Shown here: positions 6,866-16,132 of the stretch, one piece after another
How the letters are laid out: each line of letters opens with the position of its first letter
How positions within the stretch are numbered: the stretch's first letter is position 1
Assembly (NCBI GenBank): GCA_017618275.1
Contig: JAFZUS010000197.1
Span: forward strand, 1 to 38,380
Source: Prevotella sp.
GTDB lineage: Bacteria; Bacteroidota; Bacteroidia; Bacteroidales; Bacteroidaceae
DNA length: 38,380 nt
Direction: 5' to 3'
Notes under the pieces: generated by a model
The model's input: the letters and a program-made list of their open reading frames with translations, nothing else
Databases searched by the model: none
What the model was told of the DNA's origin: nothing
Made by a program: the position numbers and the translations under genes

Positions 6866-9800
6866 ATGTGGAATTTTAAATCACTACAAAAGCCGTTAGT
6901 GGCACTGTTCCTGCTCTGTTTGTTCCCAATGGGAGCATTGGCTCAGAGCCTCGTCAAGGGAACGGTGAATGATGAAGCAGGTGAACCGATCATCGGTGCA
7001 ACTGTGAAAGTACAGGGTTCCAATGTCGGTGCCATCACCGACTTTAATGGTAACTTCAGTGTTGAGGCTGCCAGCAACGCTACCCTGAACATTTCTTATG
7101 TTGGCTATGTTCCTCAGAACATCAAGGTCAACGGACAGAGCAACATCAACGTCACGCTGAAGGAAGATGCCCAGATGCTGAACGACGTGGTGGTTGTAGG
7201 TTATGGTACGATGAAGAAGAGCGACATCTCCGGATCTGTTGCTACCGTCGATCAGGAAGCAGTCATGAAGCGCGTACCCACCAATATCGGTCAGGCCCTG
7301 CAGGGTTCTGCTGCCGGTGTGATGGTTACACAGCAGGACGGTTCTCCTGACGGCAAGGCAGCCATCCGCATCCGTGGTGTCGGAACTATCAATGGTGACG
7401 CTTCTCCTCTCTACGTTGTGGACGGTGTACAGGTTGGTACAAGTGCCGACTTCGTGAACCCCGCCGATATCGAGCGTATTGAGATCTTGAAGGATGCCTC
7501 TGCAACCGCTATCTACGGTTCTGCAGGTGCTAACGGTGTTGTGATGATCACGACCAAGCATGGCCAGAAGGGTCACACCAACATTACACTGACTGCTGAC
7601 TTCGGTCTGCAGACACTGCCTTATACCCTCGACGTAATGGGTCTTTCTCAGTATACTACCGCTATTAAGGAGGCTAAGAACAACGACGGTGCCATGTTCA
7701 TCAACCAGTTGTGGAACAACCCCACAGGTGCACAGGAAATCGACTGGCAGAAGGAAATGACACGTGCCGCCTTCAAGCAGCAGTATGGTGCTTCTGTCAA
7801 CGGTGGTAACGACAAGACACAGTACAACCTCTCATTCGGTTACAGCGATATAAACGGTCTGGTTGTGAACACGAACTACAAGCGCTTTACCACCCGTGCC
7901 AACGTCAGCACCAAGGTGAACAAGTACTTAGAAGTCGGTGGTGACATCAACTACACCCACAGTGAGAGCCACGGTTCTAACGCCGGTATGGGTAACAACC
8001 AGAACCTGTCTTCACTCCGTGACTTCGCATCAATGACTCCGACTCTGGACTACTATGATCAGAACGATCTGAGCAAGGGTATGGTTCATGTCAATCTGGA
8101 AAATCCTGACGGAACATACGGTGCTGGTTACCTGATGACTCCTAACGGATGGGAAGGTAACACCTCTATCGCCGCCAACCCATACGCTACTCAGATGCAG
8201 AACGCCGAGCGCGCCCGCAACGGTTTCGACCGTATCCAGACCACCGCTTTCATCGATGTGACATTCTTGGAGACCAAGAATCATAAACTGGATGTACGCA
8301 GTCAGGGTACTTATACATACTGGGGTAACAACAGTTCTGACTACACTGGTGGACGTACACGTTACAACCAGATCAACGGTCAGTGGACTGAAGTGTTGCT
8401 GCCTTCTGGCTCAGACCAGACCTATTCATTCTCTCTGAACAACAGCCACGGCTACAGCCTCGGTATTCAGACTTACCTGACTTACAATCTGAACTACGAT
8501 ATCCACAACCTGACGCTGATGCTCGGTAATGAGGTTGGCAAGTCTTGGGGACAGTGGGTAAGCGCAAGCGCCCGTGACTTCGACTCTGAGTGGAACCGTA
8601 ACTTGGCTCTGACAAACGATCCTGACAACAAACAGGGTAGTGGTGCATACAATGCAGACGTACACACCATCTCTTACTTCGCTCGTGCTTCTTACAGCCT
8701 GATGGATCGTTACATCATCACAGGTACCATCCGTAAGGACGGTAGTTCTAACTTCGGTTCTGGTAACCGTTGGGGTACATTCCCCTCAGTGGCTGGTGCA
8801 TGGCGTATCAGCGAGGAGCCGTTCATGAAGGACATCAAGGCAGTTGACAACCTGAAACTCCGTGTGGGTTGGGGTCAGACTGGTAACGCTGGTAACCTTC
8901 AGGGTAAGGCCATTGCAGCCCTGAACTCTGATAATGGTAACGCTGCTTACAACTTCTACGGACAGAATGGTATCGCAGGTGCTTTTGGTGGTAACCGTCA
9001 GCGTGTAGGTGGTTGGCTCTCCGACCTCGTAGATACCAACCTGAAGTGGGAGACCACTGAGATGCTGAACTTCGGTATCGACTTCGCATTCCTGAACGAC
9101 TGGGATATCACTTTGGACTACTTCATCAAGAACACCAAGGACCTGCTCCTCAAACAACAGATTCGTCCGACAGCCGGTTACACAGAAATCTATACCAACT
9201 ATGGTGAGATTCAGAACAAGGGCTTCGAGTTCGCTATTGGCTATCACAAGCAGTTCACTAAGGACTTCGGCTTCAGCGCTCGTCTGACCGGTTCTACCAT
9301 TAAGAATAAGGTAAAGAAGATGGGTGATCCTCTGTACAACACCTGTTCTAGCAACTCAGGAACAATTGACGGTTCTCAGGTCGGTGCTATCGATGGTAAC
9401 GGTGACTGGAACAACCACTCTATCTGTATGGAAGGCGAGGCTGTAGGTTCATTCTACGGTTACGTAACCGACGGTATCATCAAGGATGAGGCTGACCTGG
9501 CCGCTTACAAGGAGAAACTGAGGAATCCTGAGGATGGTACTTTGAACGATGAAATGACTAAGGTTGACGGTGACCACCCATTGGCAGTTGGTGATATGAA
9601 GTTCAAGGATATCAACAACGATGGTAAGATCGACTCTAACGACCGCCAGATCCTTGGCAACGGTTTCCCCGCTCTGAACTACGGTTTGAACCTCAGCGCT
9701 ACTTATAAGGATTGGGATTTCAACCTCTACATGTATGGTGTATTCGGTCAGGACATCCTGTCTTATTCAGCCATGAAGATGAGTTCTATGCGTCAGTTGG

Positions 9801-10177
9801 ACGACCAGTGCACACCTAACATCCTGGCAGAGGCTTACGATCAGGCCTTCCGCAATGGTAGCGGTAGTCTGCCCCGTCTGAGCATCATCGACTCTAACCG
9901 TAACTTCCGTGTCAGCGACATGTGGGTTAAGAACGGTGACTTCCTCCGCATCTCTAACCTCCAGATTGGTTACACACTGCCGAAGCAGATCAGCAACATG
10001 CTGTCTATCCAGAAGGCTCGCGTATACGTAGGTGTTAGCAACCTGCTCTGCATCTCTGGTTACAACAAGTACGGCGATCCTGAGTGCGGTAGCGGTTCTG
10101 TCCTCTACACAGGTCTCGACACCGGTCGTTATCCGCAGCCCCGCACCTTCATGGGTGGTATCAACGTAACCTTCTAA
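6866..10177 (+). CDS. susC: SusC-family TonB-dependent outer-membrane transporter (xylan oligosaccharides)
   Basis: Outer-membrane beta-barrel that imports oligosaccharides using TonB energy, with SusD as its extracellular lid. 1103 residues, normal for the family. Signal peptide 1-26 (ending GALAQ); carboxypeptidase-regulatory-like domain about 28-108 (VKGTVNDEAGEPIIGATV); DVVVVGYG segment about 109-116 leading into the plug domain (about 115-230, with IRIRGVGT and YVVDGVQVG, and LKDASATAIYGSAGANGVV); 22-strand barrel to the terminal INVTF. The start is fixed by the signal peptide. The substrate is inferred from the surrounding xylanase and esterase genes. susD follows 46 bp downstream. Codon usage looks strongly biased toward a small set of codons, as in highly expressed genes. 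Confidence 0.97.
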   Translation: MWNFKSLQKPLVALFLLCLFPMGALAQSLVKGTVNDEAGEPIIGATVKVQGSNVGAITDFNGNFSVEAASNATLNISYVGYVPQNIKVNGQSNINVTLKEDAQMLNDVVVVGYGTMKKSDISGSVATVDQEAVMKRVPTNIGQALQGSAAGVMVTQQDGSPDGKAAIRIRGVGTINGDASPLYVVDGVQVGTSADFVNPADIERIEILKDASATAIYGSAGANGVVMITTKHGQKGHTNITLTADFGLQTLPYTLDVMGLSQYTTAIKEAKNNDGAMFINQLWNNPTGAQEIDWQKEMTRAAFKQQYGASVNGGNDKTQYNLSFGYSDINGLVVNTNYKRFTTRANVSTKVNKYLEVGGDINYTHSESHGSNAGMGNNQNLSSLRDFASMTPTLDYYDQNDLSKGMVHVNLENPDGTYGAGYLMTPNGWEGNTSIAANPYATQMQNAERARNGFDRIQTTAFIDVTFLETKNHKLDVRSQGTYTYWGNNSSDYTGGRTRYNQINGQWTEVLLPSGSDQTYSFSLNNSHGYSLGIQTYLTYNLNYDIHNLTLMLGNEVGKSWGQWVSASARDFDSEWNRNLALTNDPDNKQGSGAYNADVHTISYFARASYSLMDRYIITGTIRKDGSSNFGSGNRWGTFPSVAGAWRISEEPFMKDIKAVDNLKLRVGWGQTGNAGNLQGKAIAALNSDNGNAAYNFYGQNGIAGAFGGNRQRVGGWLSDLVDTNLKWETTEMLNFGIDFAFLNDWDITLDYFIKNTKDLLLKQQIRPTAGYTEIYTNYGEIQNKGFEFAIGYHKQFTKDFGFSARLTGSTIKNKVKKMGDPLYNTCSSNSGTIDGSQVGAIDGNGDWNNHSICMEGEAVGSFYGYVTDGIIKDEADLAAYKEKLRNPEDGTLNDEMTKVDGDHPLAVGDMKFKDINNDGKIDSNDRQILGNGFPALNYGLNLSATYKDWDFNLYMYGVFGQDILSYSAMKMSSMRQLDDQCTPNILAEAYDQAFRNGSGSLPRLSIIDSNRNFRVSDMWVKNGDFLRISNLQIGYTLPKQISNMLSIQKARVYVGVSNLLCISGYNKYGDPECGSGSVLYTGLDTGRYPQPRTFMGGINVTF

Positions 10178-10223
10178 GAATAAAAAGGTAAAAAAGTTAT
10201 AAGGTAAAAAAATAAATACAAAT

Positions 10224-12137
10224 ATGAAGACAAGATATATTTTATTAAGTGCAGCATTGTGCAGCGTGACAGGTCTTGGTCTTACTTCCTGCGACAACGA
10301 AGAGTTCTTGGAGGTTAACCAGTACGAGATCGTCGCTACCGATGCCCTGTATGAGAATGTTGATAACGCCAAGAAAGGTCTGAACGGCGTTTACGATATG
10401 ATGATGCCGAACGACAACTACGACGGCGACTGGGGTTTCAAGCCCAACCTCTTCACAGGTTGTCACCCCACTATCGATACCCAGGCAACTGGTTGGGATA
10501 AGAACTGGAACGTACAGGCCTGGAACTCTGGTTCATCTGAACTTCTGAGCGGCTGGAAGCATGTCTATCATGGTATCGTACGTGCCAACGACTATCTGGC
10601 AGGTCTTGAGACTGCAGAGGGTCTTGGTGACGCTAAGAAATATCTGGAAGGTGAAGGTCGCGCACTCCGTGGTTTCTACTACCACTGGCTGGCTACCACA
10701 TTCGGTCGTGTACCCATGCTGTCAACTGGTGAGAACTTCTCTAACACCCCGCAGAAGGCTCGTGCAGAGACCTACGCTGAGATGTGGGACTTCATCATCG
10801 AGGACTTCGAGGCAGCAGCCAATCTGCTTGACTGGACTCCCTGGAATGGAGAATATGGTCGCGCTACCAAGGGTATGGCCCTCGCATTCTTGGGTGATGC
10901 CTATATGTGGAAGGCTTATCGTCTGACTGATGGCGCCAATGGCCAGACTCAGGATGCTTCTGCAGCAGCACAACTCTATCAGAAGGCAGCCTCTTGCTTC
11001 AAGCAGATTTTGAGCGAAGGCCCATACAAACTGAACGATTCATTCACAACACTGTGGGATCCCGCTTCTGCATGGGGACCTGAGACCATCTGGTGCGAGC
11101 AACTCGACGAGGGTACCAACTGGGGACAGTGGGGTAACCTGACCTCTAAGTTGATGCTGAAGTGGTACACCGCATGTCCTGAGAACGGCGGTTGGGGTTC
11201 ACTCTACCTCTCTTGGGAGTGGTACTCTTGCTATGAGAAAGGTGACAAGCGCCGCTCTGGTTCTTGTTATACTGGTGCTGTGCCTCAGATCGATCCAAAC
11301 AACGCAGCATACGATGCTCAGTATGAGGGTTGGTATGAGCCCGCCATCTACGGTGTGAACCCCTATCTGCAGGAGGTTCTCGGTAAGGGTGCTTCTGGTA
11401 CCGCTACCAAGCAGTTCCACTTCAACAATGGTGAGTGGGCACCTGCTATCTGGAGTTCTAAGATGTGGCGTACTGCTTCTGCAAACTATAAGGCTTGGGG
11501 CGACGGTCACTGGAGCCCGACTCCTATCTACTGGAAGCGTCTTCCTAACGTGATGCTTGACTATGCTGAGTGCTGCTTCCGTACAGGTAACGAGGCTGAG
11601 GGCTGGGCACAGATTGACAAGTTGCGTGAGCGTGCCTTCGGTAAGTTGGAGGCTGGCAAGGAGCAGGCTCTGACCGACAAATATCTGCCTTACTACAACA
11701 GTTTCGCTGAGTGGGTAGGTCGTGAAGACGGTGTAGAGAGCGATGGTGGTATCTTCTACAAGAACCGCACTGAGTATCCTATTCCTTTCGGCAGCAACGA
11801 CGAGTTGCGTAAGCCAGCTAAGGAATACTATACAGCGTATGCTGCAGCGAAGGGCTTCTCTTCAGAGGTTTGGAAGGTGGCTGTTAACACAGAGCGCCGT
11901 AAGGAGTTCAACTGTGAGTGGTGTCTCCGTCCGGATATGCAGAAGTCTGGCTTCATGGCCGATCACGTAAAGACCAACTATCCGAAGCGTAACGTTGAGG
12001 ATCTGAAGGATGTACCCTGGACCAACCGTGACTACGAGTACAACGACATGAAGATGGATATGCCGATTCCTGAGGACGAGATCATCAAGAACCCGCTCTG
12101 CGACCAGAACCCGGCATACAGAGGCAACAATGAATAA
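10224..12137 (+). CDS. susD: SusD-family glycan-binding lipoprotein (RagB/SusD)
   Basis: Surface lipoprotein that captures oligosaccharides and closes over the SusC channel. 637 residues. The lipobox is LTSC with C23, followed by DNEE, a negatively charged start typical of surface-exported Bacteroidota lipoproteins. The N-terminal helical region has the usual SusD motifs: NVDNAKKGLNGVYDMMM, a WKHVYHGIVRANDYL segment near 112-126, and a TPR-like stretch ending in GRATKGMALAFLGDAYMWKA. The C-terminal part has NVMLDYAECCFRTGNEAEGWAQIDKLRERA and an ERRKEFNCEWCLRPDM segment. It is rich in Trp, as expected for sugar stacking. It is co-transcribed with susC and followed by a strong terminator. Confidence 0.96.
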   Translation: MKTRYILLSAALCSVTGLGLTSCDNEEFLEVNQYEIVATDALYENVDNAKKGLNGVYDMMMPNDNYDGDWGFKPNLFTGCHPTIDTQATGWDKNWNVQAWNSGSSELLSGWKHVYHGIVRANDYLAGLETAEGLGDAKKYLEGEGRALRGFYYHWLATTFGRVPMLSTGENFSNTPQKARAETYAEMWDFIIEDFEAAANLLDWTPWNGEYGRATKGMALAFLGDAYMWKAYRLTDGANGQTQDASAAAQLYQKAASCFKQILSEGPYKLNDSFTTLWDPASAWGPETIWCEQLDEGTNWGQWGNLTSKLMLKWYTACPENGGWGSLYLSWEWYSCYEKGDKRRSGSCYTGAVPQIDPNNAAYDAQYEGWYEPAIYGVNPYLQEVLGKGASGTATKQFHFNNGEWAPAIWSSKMWRTASANYKAWGDGHWSPTPIYWKRLPNVMLDYAECCFRTGNEAEGWAQIDKLRERAFGKLEAGKEQALTDKYLPYYNSFAEWVGREDGVESDGGIFYKNRTEYPIPFGSNDELRKPAKEYYTAYAAAKGFSSEVWKVAVNTERRKEFNCEWCLRPDMQKSGFMADHVKTNYPKRNVEDLKDVPWTNRDYEYNDMKMDMPIPEDEIIKNPLCDQNPAYRGNNE

Positions 12138-12195
12138 GTATTATTAATACAAAATACAGTTAGTACTTAGGTATACATTGTTTTGGTATTTTGAT

Positions 12196-12234
12196 GAGTG
12201 CTGCGTCGAGACGACGCGGCACTCTTTATTTATT
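12196..12234 (+). terminator. Rho-independent terminator after susD
   Basis: A 13-bp stem with one G-T wobble, GAGTGCTGCGTCG (12196-12208) against CGACGCGGCACTC (12212-12224), with loop AGA, followed by TTTATTTATT. Confidence 0.85.
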
Positions 12235-12235
12235 C

Positions 12236-12281
12236 TGTGACATTTCTGGAAAAAGTTACGATTATTTTTCCAAATGTAACA
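12236..12281. promoter_or_regulatory. Inverted repeat upstream of the GH43 genes
   Basis: Left arm TGTGACATTTCTGGAAAAA (12236-12254) and right arm TTTTTCCAAATGTAACA (12265-12281) form an imperfect palindrome with a 10-bp centre. The right arm contains, inverted, the ten bases TGTTACATTT found in the susC operator repeat. It may be a site for the same regulator, about 70 bp upstream of the -7 box. Confidence 0.45.
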
Positions 12282-12351
12282 ATTCCCCGTAAAGTGATGG
12301 TTTATAACTAAACCATTTTAGGAAAAAAGCATCTAATTCAGAAATAATGCG

Positions 12352-12360
12352 TATATTTGC
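12352..12360 (+). promoter_or_regulatory. -7 box of the GH43 operon
   Basis: TATATTTGC fits the Bacteroidota -7 consensus and is 48 bp upstream of the chosen ATG at 12408. A possible upstream start at 12357 (TTG) lies inside this box, so translation must begin later. Confidence 0.65.
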
Positions 12361-12407
12361 AACTGAAACTTAAAAAACGTCCAATTATTCAATTAATATT
12401 AACGCGA

Positions 12408-14534
12408 ATGAAAAAATTACTATGTGTCATTCTCATGGGTGTGCCTCTCCTCGCAGCGGCACAGAATCCCATCATACGCGACCAGTTCTCGGCTGATCCG
12501 ACGGCTCGCGTATTCAACAACAAGGTGTATCTCTACCCCTCGCACGACATCAAGCCTCCCGTGGGACAGCGGCAGGACTGGTTCTGCATGGAAGACTACC
12601 ACGTGTTCTCATCCGAAAATCTGACCGACTGGACAGACCACGGTGTGATTGTCACCCAGAACAAAGTACCCTGGGTAAGACCTAACTCCTATTCGATGTG
12701 GGCGCCCGACTGCGTCGAGAAGAACGGAAAGTACTATTTCTATTTCCCCTCTGCTCCTCAGGCAGGTGGTGGCTTCGGCATCGGTGTGGCCATCGCAGAC
12801 AGCCCTGAAGGCCCGTTCATTCCTGAGCCTGAGAACATCAAGGGTGTCAACGGTATCGACCCGTGCGTGCTTCAGGCTTCCGACGGCAATGCCTACCTCT
12901 TCTGGGGCAACGGCCGTTGCGCCAAACTCAAGCCCAACATGAAGGAACTGGCCGACGACAACCCCAAGACGAAAGTCAAGTTCCGTGAGCGCGAGATGGA
13001 GATGGTTGGCGTCAACTGTCTCGAAGGTCTGCCCAGCCGTCAGGCCGAGGGTCCGTTTGCTTTCGAGGCTAACGGCTGGTACTACCTCACCTATCCGTAT
13101 GTAAGGGAGAACACCGAGGTTCTCGGCTACGCCATGAGTAAGAACCCGATGGGTCCCTACGAGTACAAGGGTCTGATCATGGCCGAACAGCCCAACGGCT
13201 GCTGGACCAACCACCACAGCATCATCAACTTCAAGGGCCAGTGGTATCTGTTCTACCATCGCAACTGGTTCTCTCCCAGCGACGACAAGCGCCGTTCAGC
13301 CTGCATCGAGAAGTTGTTCTTCAATGCCGACGGCACCATCCAGGAGGTAAAGCAGACCATCCGTGGCGTGGGTATCAACAAGGCTACTGAGAAGATTGAG
13401 ATCGACCGCTTCAGCAGTGCAAGTGAAGGCGTGACAGAAGAACTCATCGATACCGTCAACACCTTCCGCAGTTATATGGCTACCCTGCCTACGAAGGGCA
13501 GTTGGCTCCAGTATAACGATGTTGACTTCAGCATGATCACCGACGGCTACCTCATCATGAGCGTCAAGGCTGCCGACAATACTGAGTTCTGCATCCGTGA
13601 GGGCAACGCCAAGGGTAAGGTCATTGCACGCCTCAAACTGACGGTGAGACCACCAGAGCCACCCGCAGGTGGTGCAGGTCCTGGAGGCGGTATGATGATG
13701 CGCTTCAACCGCGACCAGCGTAACCAGTGGCTCACTCAGACAGCCAAACTGGAATATGTTCCCAAGGGCGTGACCAACCTCGTGATCACCAACGAGGGCG
13801 AGGGCGCACTCAGCGTCGACTATGTCCGCTTCAAGAACCGTCCGAAGTACTTCTCACCTGTTGCTGCCAATACCACAGCACAGCCCGACGACGAAGGTTT
13901 CATCCACCGTTGGCTGCTCTTAGAGCCTATCACCAAGCCCAACAGCGGCAATACCGTATTTACCGACTCTTATCTGCGTGAGCACTTCAACAGAGAGTAC
14001 TTCAAGGGTCAGCAGACCATCATTCCGAAGGACGGTCAGAAGGTGAAGGCTGTCTTCCAGCAGGAACAGGCTCCCGCAGGCTTCGGACGTGGATTCGGTG
14101 CCCAGCAACAGCCTCAGGGACCACAGGTGAAGACTGTCACCCAAAACCTCACCTGGCATGCCCTCGACAGCGAGAACATGAACGTGAAACTCTTCCGCTT
14201 TGCCGAGAAGTGGGGTGAGGAGATCTATGGCGTGCTCTTCTGGGCCGTCACCATCATCGACTGCGACGAGGATATCGAGAATGTCCGTCTGGCCGTTGGC
14301 TCTAACTCCGCCTCTATGTGGTGGCTCAACGGCGAGGAGACGCTGCTGCTCTCTGGCGACCGTCGTATGGTAAAGGACGACGCCATGTCGAACCGCATCA
14401 CCCTCAAGAAGGGCCGCAATATCCTGCGCGGTGCCGTCATCAATGGCCCGGGCATGAGCGACTTCTGCGTCCGCTTCCTCGACGAGAATGGTAATCCTGT
14501 CAAGAACTACAAGATCAATTTAAATCAGAAATAA
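12408..14534 (+). CDS. Secreted GH43 glycoside hydrolase with CBM6-like and C-terminal domains
   Basis: Arabinofuranosidase/xylosidase-type enzyme acting on xylan side chains or oligosaccharides. 708 residues from ATG 12408, which begins a clear signal peptide (MKKLLCVILM...AAAQ). The GH43 five-bladed propeller covers about 20-330. Likely catalytic residues: general base D30 (SADPTARV), pKa modulator D151 (NGIDPCV), acid E214 (RQAEGPF). A CBM6-like domain follows at about 345-490 and is interrupted near 415-435 by a Pro/Gly-rich insert (PPEPPAGGAGPGGGMMM). The C-terminal part (about 505-708) is a jelly-roll-like region I do not recognise, with a GFGRGFGAQQQPQGPQ insert near 565. The next GH43 gene begins 2 bp after the stop, so the two are translationally coupled or nearly so. 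Exact specificity cannot be read from sequence. Confidence 0.92.
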   Translation: MKKLLCVILMGVPLLAAAQNPIIRDQFSADPTARVFNNKVYLYPSHDIKPPVGQRQDWFCMEDYHVFSSENLTDWTDHGVIVTQNKVPWVRPNSYSMWAPDCVEKNGKYYFYFPSAPQAGGGFGIGVAIADSPEGPFIPEPENIKGVNGIDPCVLQASDGNAYLFWGNGRCAKLKPNMKELADDNPKTKVKFREREMEMVGVNCLEGLPSRQAEGPFAFEANGWYYLTYPYVRENTEVLGYAMSKNPMGPYEYKGLIMAEQPNGCWTNHHSIINFKGQWYLFYHRNWFSPSDDKRRSACIEKLFFNADGTIQEVKQTIRGVGINKATEKIEIDRFSSASEGVTEELIDTVNTFRSYMATLPTKGSWLQYNDVDFSMITDGYLIMSVKAADNTEFCIREGNAKGKVIARLKLTVRPPEPPAGGAGPGGGMMMRFNRDQRNQWLTQTAKLEYVPKGVTNLVITNEGEGALSVDYVRFKNRPKYFSPVAANTTAQPDDEGFIHRWLLLEPITKPNSGNTVFTDSYLREHFNREYFKGQQTIIPKDGQKVKAVFQQEQAPAGFGRGFGAQQQPQGPQVKTVTQNLTWHALDSENMNVKLFRFAEKWGEEIYGVLFWAVTIIDCDEDIENVRLAVGSNSASMWWLNGEETLLLSGDRRMVKDDAMSNRITLKKGRNILRGAVINGPGMSDFCVRFLDENGNPVKNYKINLNQK

Positions 14535-14536
14535 AG

Positions 14537-16006
14537 ATGAAAAGACTATATAGCATCCTTGCGGCTATGACGCTTGCTACAGCCGCCAGCGCGCAGATTG
14601 GCGCACCCTTTATCCACGACCCCTCGACCATCGCCGAGTGCGAGGGCAAATACTATACTTTCGGCACCGGTGGCGGTGGCCTGATCTCTGAGGACGGCTG
14701 GACTTGGAACAGCGGTGCAGAGCGCCCCGGAGGCGGTGCAGCCCCCGATGTGATCAAGATCGGCGACCGTTACCTCTGCATCTACGGTGCAACGGGTGGT
14801 GGTCTCGGAGGCGGTCACGCAGGCCGTATCCTCACCATGTGGAACAAGACCCTCGACCCAAAGTCACCCGACTTCAAATGGTCTGAGGCTGTAGAGGTCT
14901 GCTTCTCCGACGGTATGGAGGATCAGGACGCCATCGACCCGGGTATCATGCTCGACCCCTCCACAGGTCGTCTGTGGGTCAGTTACGGCACCTATTTCGG
15001 TACTATCCGTCTGATTGAGTTGGATCCGACAACCGGTTTCCGTAAGAGTGGCAACGTAGAGAAGGACATCGCCATCGACTGTGAGGCCTCCGACCTCATC
15101 TGTCGCAATGGCTGGTATTACCTGCTCGGCACCCACGGCACCTGCTGCGACGGTGTTAACTCTACCTATAATATCGTAGTAGGCCGTTCCAAGAGCCCCG
15201 AGGGTCCGTATATCGACAACGTAGGCCGTGACATGTACCATGGTGGCGGTAGGATGGTGGTAGCCGCTGGCGACCGCAAGACGGGTGCCGGACACTTCGG
15301 ACGCACCATTATCGACGAAGGCGTAGAGGTGGCATCATTCCACTGGGAGGCCGACTTCGACATGGGTGGCCGCTCCACACTGGCTATCCGTCCCCTGCTC
15401 TGGAAGAACGACTGGCCCTATTGTGGCGAGCAGTTCAAGGGCGGTACCTTCGAGATTGAGTCAGAGCGTCGTGGCTATGCCCTCGAACTGACGGTTGACT
15501 TCGTCCGCATGAATGTGGCCCGTGCCGGTGGTTTTGGTGGCTTCGGTGGTGGCAGACCCCAGCAGAACGCTGCTCCCCCACAGCCCGTGGCTAACCAGAC
15601 ATTGGATCAGGTCATCGGCACATGGCCGAAGGGTGACATCCCCGCCCGCATCGGCGACTATATGTTCCGTCCCCACCAGCGTTGGACCGTCACACCTGTA
15701 GAGGGTAAGGGCGCCTACCTCGGCAATACCTATTTCAAGATCGTGATCGAAGGTACAGAGCGTGCCCTCGCCGCTACTGCCGACAAGGAAGTGATCACCG
15801 TTCCTGAGTATACTGGCGCTGACGAACAACTCTGGCGCATAGAGCAACTCACCGACGGCACCTTCCGCATCATGCCGAAGGTCATCCCTGGCCAAGAGGG
15901 TATCAACAAGGAGTTCTGCCTCTACTCTGCAGGCGACTCCACCCCCACCCTCGCCAAGTATGACTTCAGCAGCGACAACTCGAAGTGGAACTTCCGCAAT
16001 CACTAA
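14537..16006 (+). CDS. Secreted GH43 glycoside hydrolase with C-terminal ricin-like domain
   Basis: 489 residues with signal peptide 1-20 (ending SASAQ). The GH43 propeller covers about 21-330. Likely catalytic residues: base D28 (FIHDPS), modulator D134 (DAIDPGIM), acid E183 (DCEASDLI). The fold resembles the arabinanase/arabinofuranosidase branch of GH43, and in this setting arabinose side-chain removal or xylosidase activity is plausible. A Gly/Gln/Pro linker (FGGFGGGRPQQNAAPPQP, about 335-355) leads to a beta-trefoil-like C-terminal domain (about 375-489, EQLWRIEQLTDGTFRI) that may bind carbohydrate. The stop codon is immediately followed by the first unit of the CCTAGG array. Confidence 0.9.
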   Translation: MKRLYSILAAMTLATAASAQIGAPFIHDPSTIAECEGKYYTFGTGGGGLISEDGWTWNSGAERPGGGAAPDVIKIGDRYLCIYGATGGGLGGGHAGRILTMWNKTLDPKSPDFKWSEAVEVCFSDGMEDQDAIDPGIMLDPSTGRLWVSYGTYFGTIRLIELDPTTGFRKSGNVEKDIAIDCEASDLICRNGWYYLLGTHGTCCDGVNSTYNIVVGRSKSPEGPYIDNVGRDMYHGGGRMVVAAGDRKTGAGHFGRTIIDEGVEVASFHWEADFDMGGRSTLAIRPLLWKNDWPYCGEQFKGGTFEIESERRGYALELTVDFVRMNVARAGGFGGFGGGRPQQNAAPPQPVANQTLDQVIGTWPKGDIPARIGDYMFRPHQRWTVTPVEGKGAYLGNTYFKIVIEGTERALAATADKEVITVPEYTGADEQLWRIEQLTDGTFRIMPKVIPGQEGINKEFCLYSAGDSTPTLAKYDFSSDNSKWNFRNH

Positions 16007-16116
16007 TCCTAGGTGATCCTAGGCAGTCCTAGGGGATCCTAGGATTGCCTAGGGCCTCCTAGTTTTTCCTAGGTCTGCCTAGGATAGCCTAGAATAACCT
16101 AGGATAACCTAGAATC
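16007..16116. repeat. Left CCTAGG array: 11 units, exact 10-bp period
   Basis: Eleven consecutive 10-bp units, each with the palindromic core CCTAGG (or CCTAGA/CCTAGT) preceded by T, G or A and followed by three to four variable bases. CCT triplets fall at 16008, 16018, 16028 and so on to 16108 with no slip. The array starts right after the GH43 stop codon and ends 16 bp before the ATG of the four-helix-bundle gene. It shares a 20-bp stretch (cctaggattgcctagggcct) with the right array. Confidence 0.95.
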
Positions 16117-16132
16117 TCAAAAATCAATTATT

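Noticed and set aside
12357-12407. TTG start for the first GH43 gene
   Set aside because: It falls inside the -7 box, and the signal peptide begins at ATG 12408.
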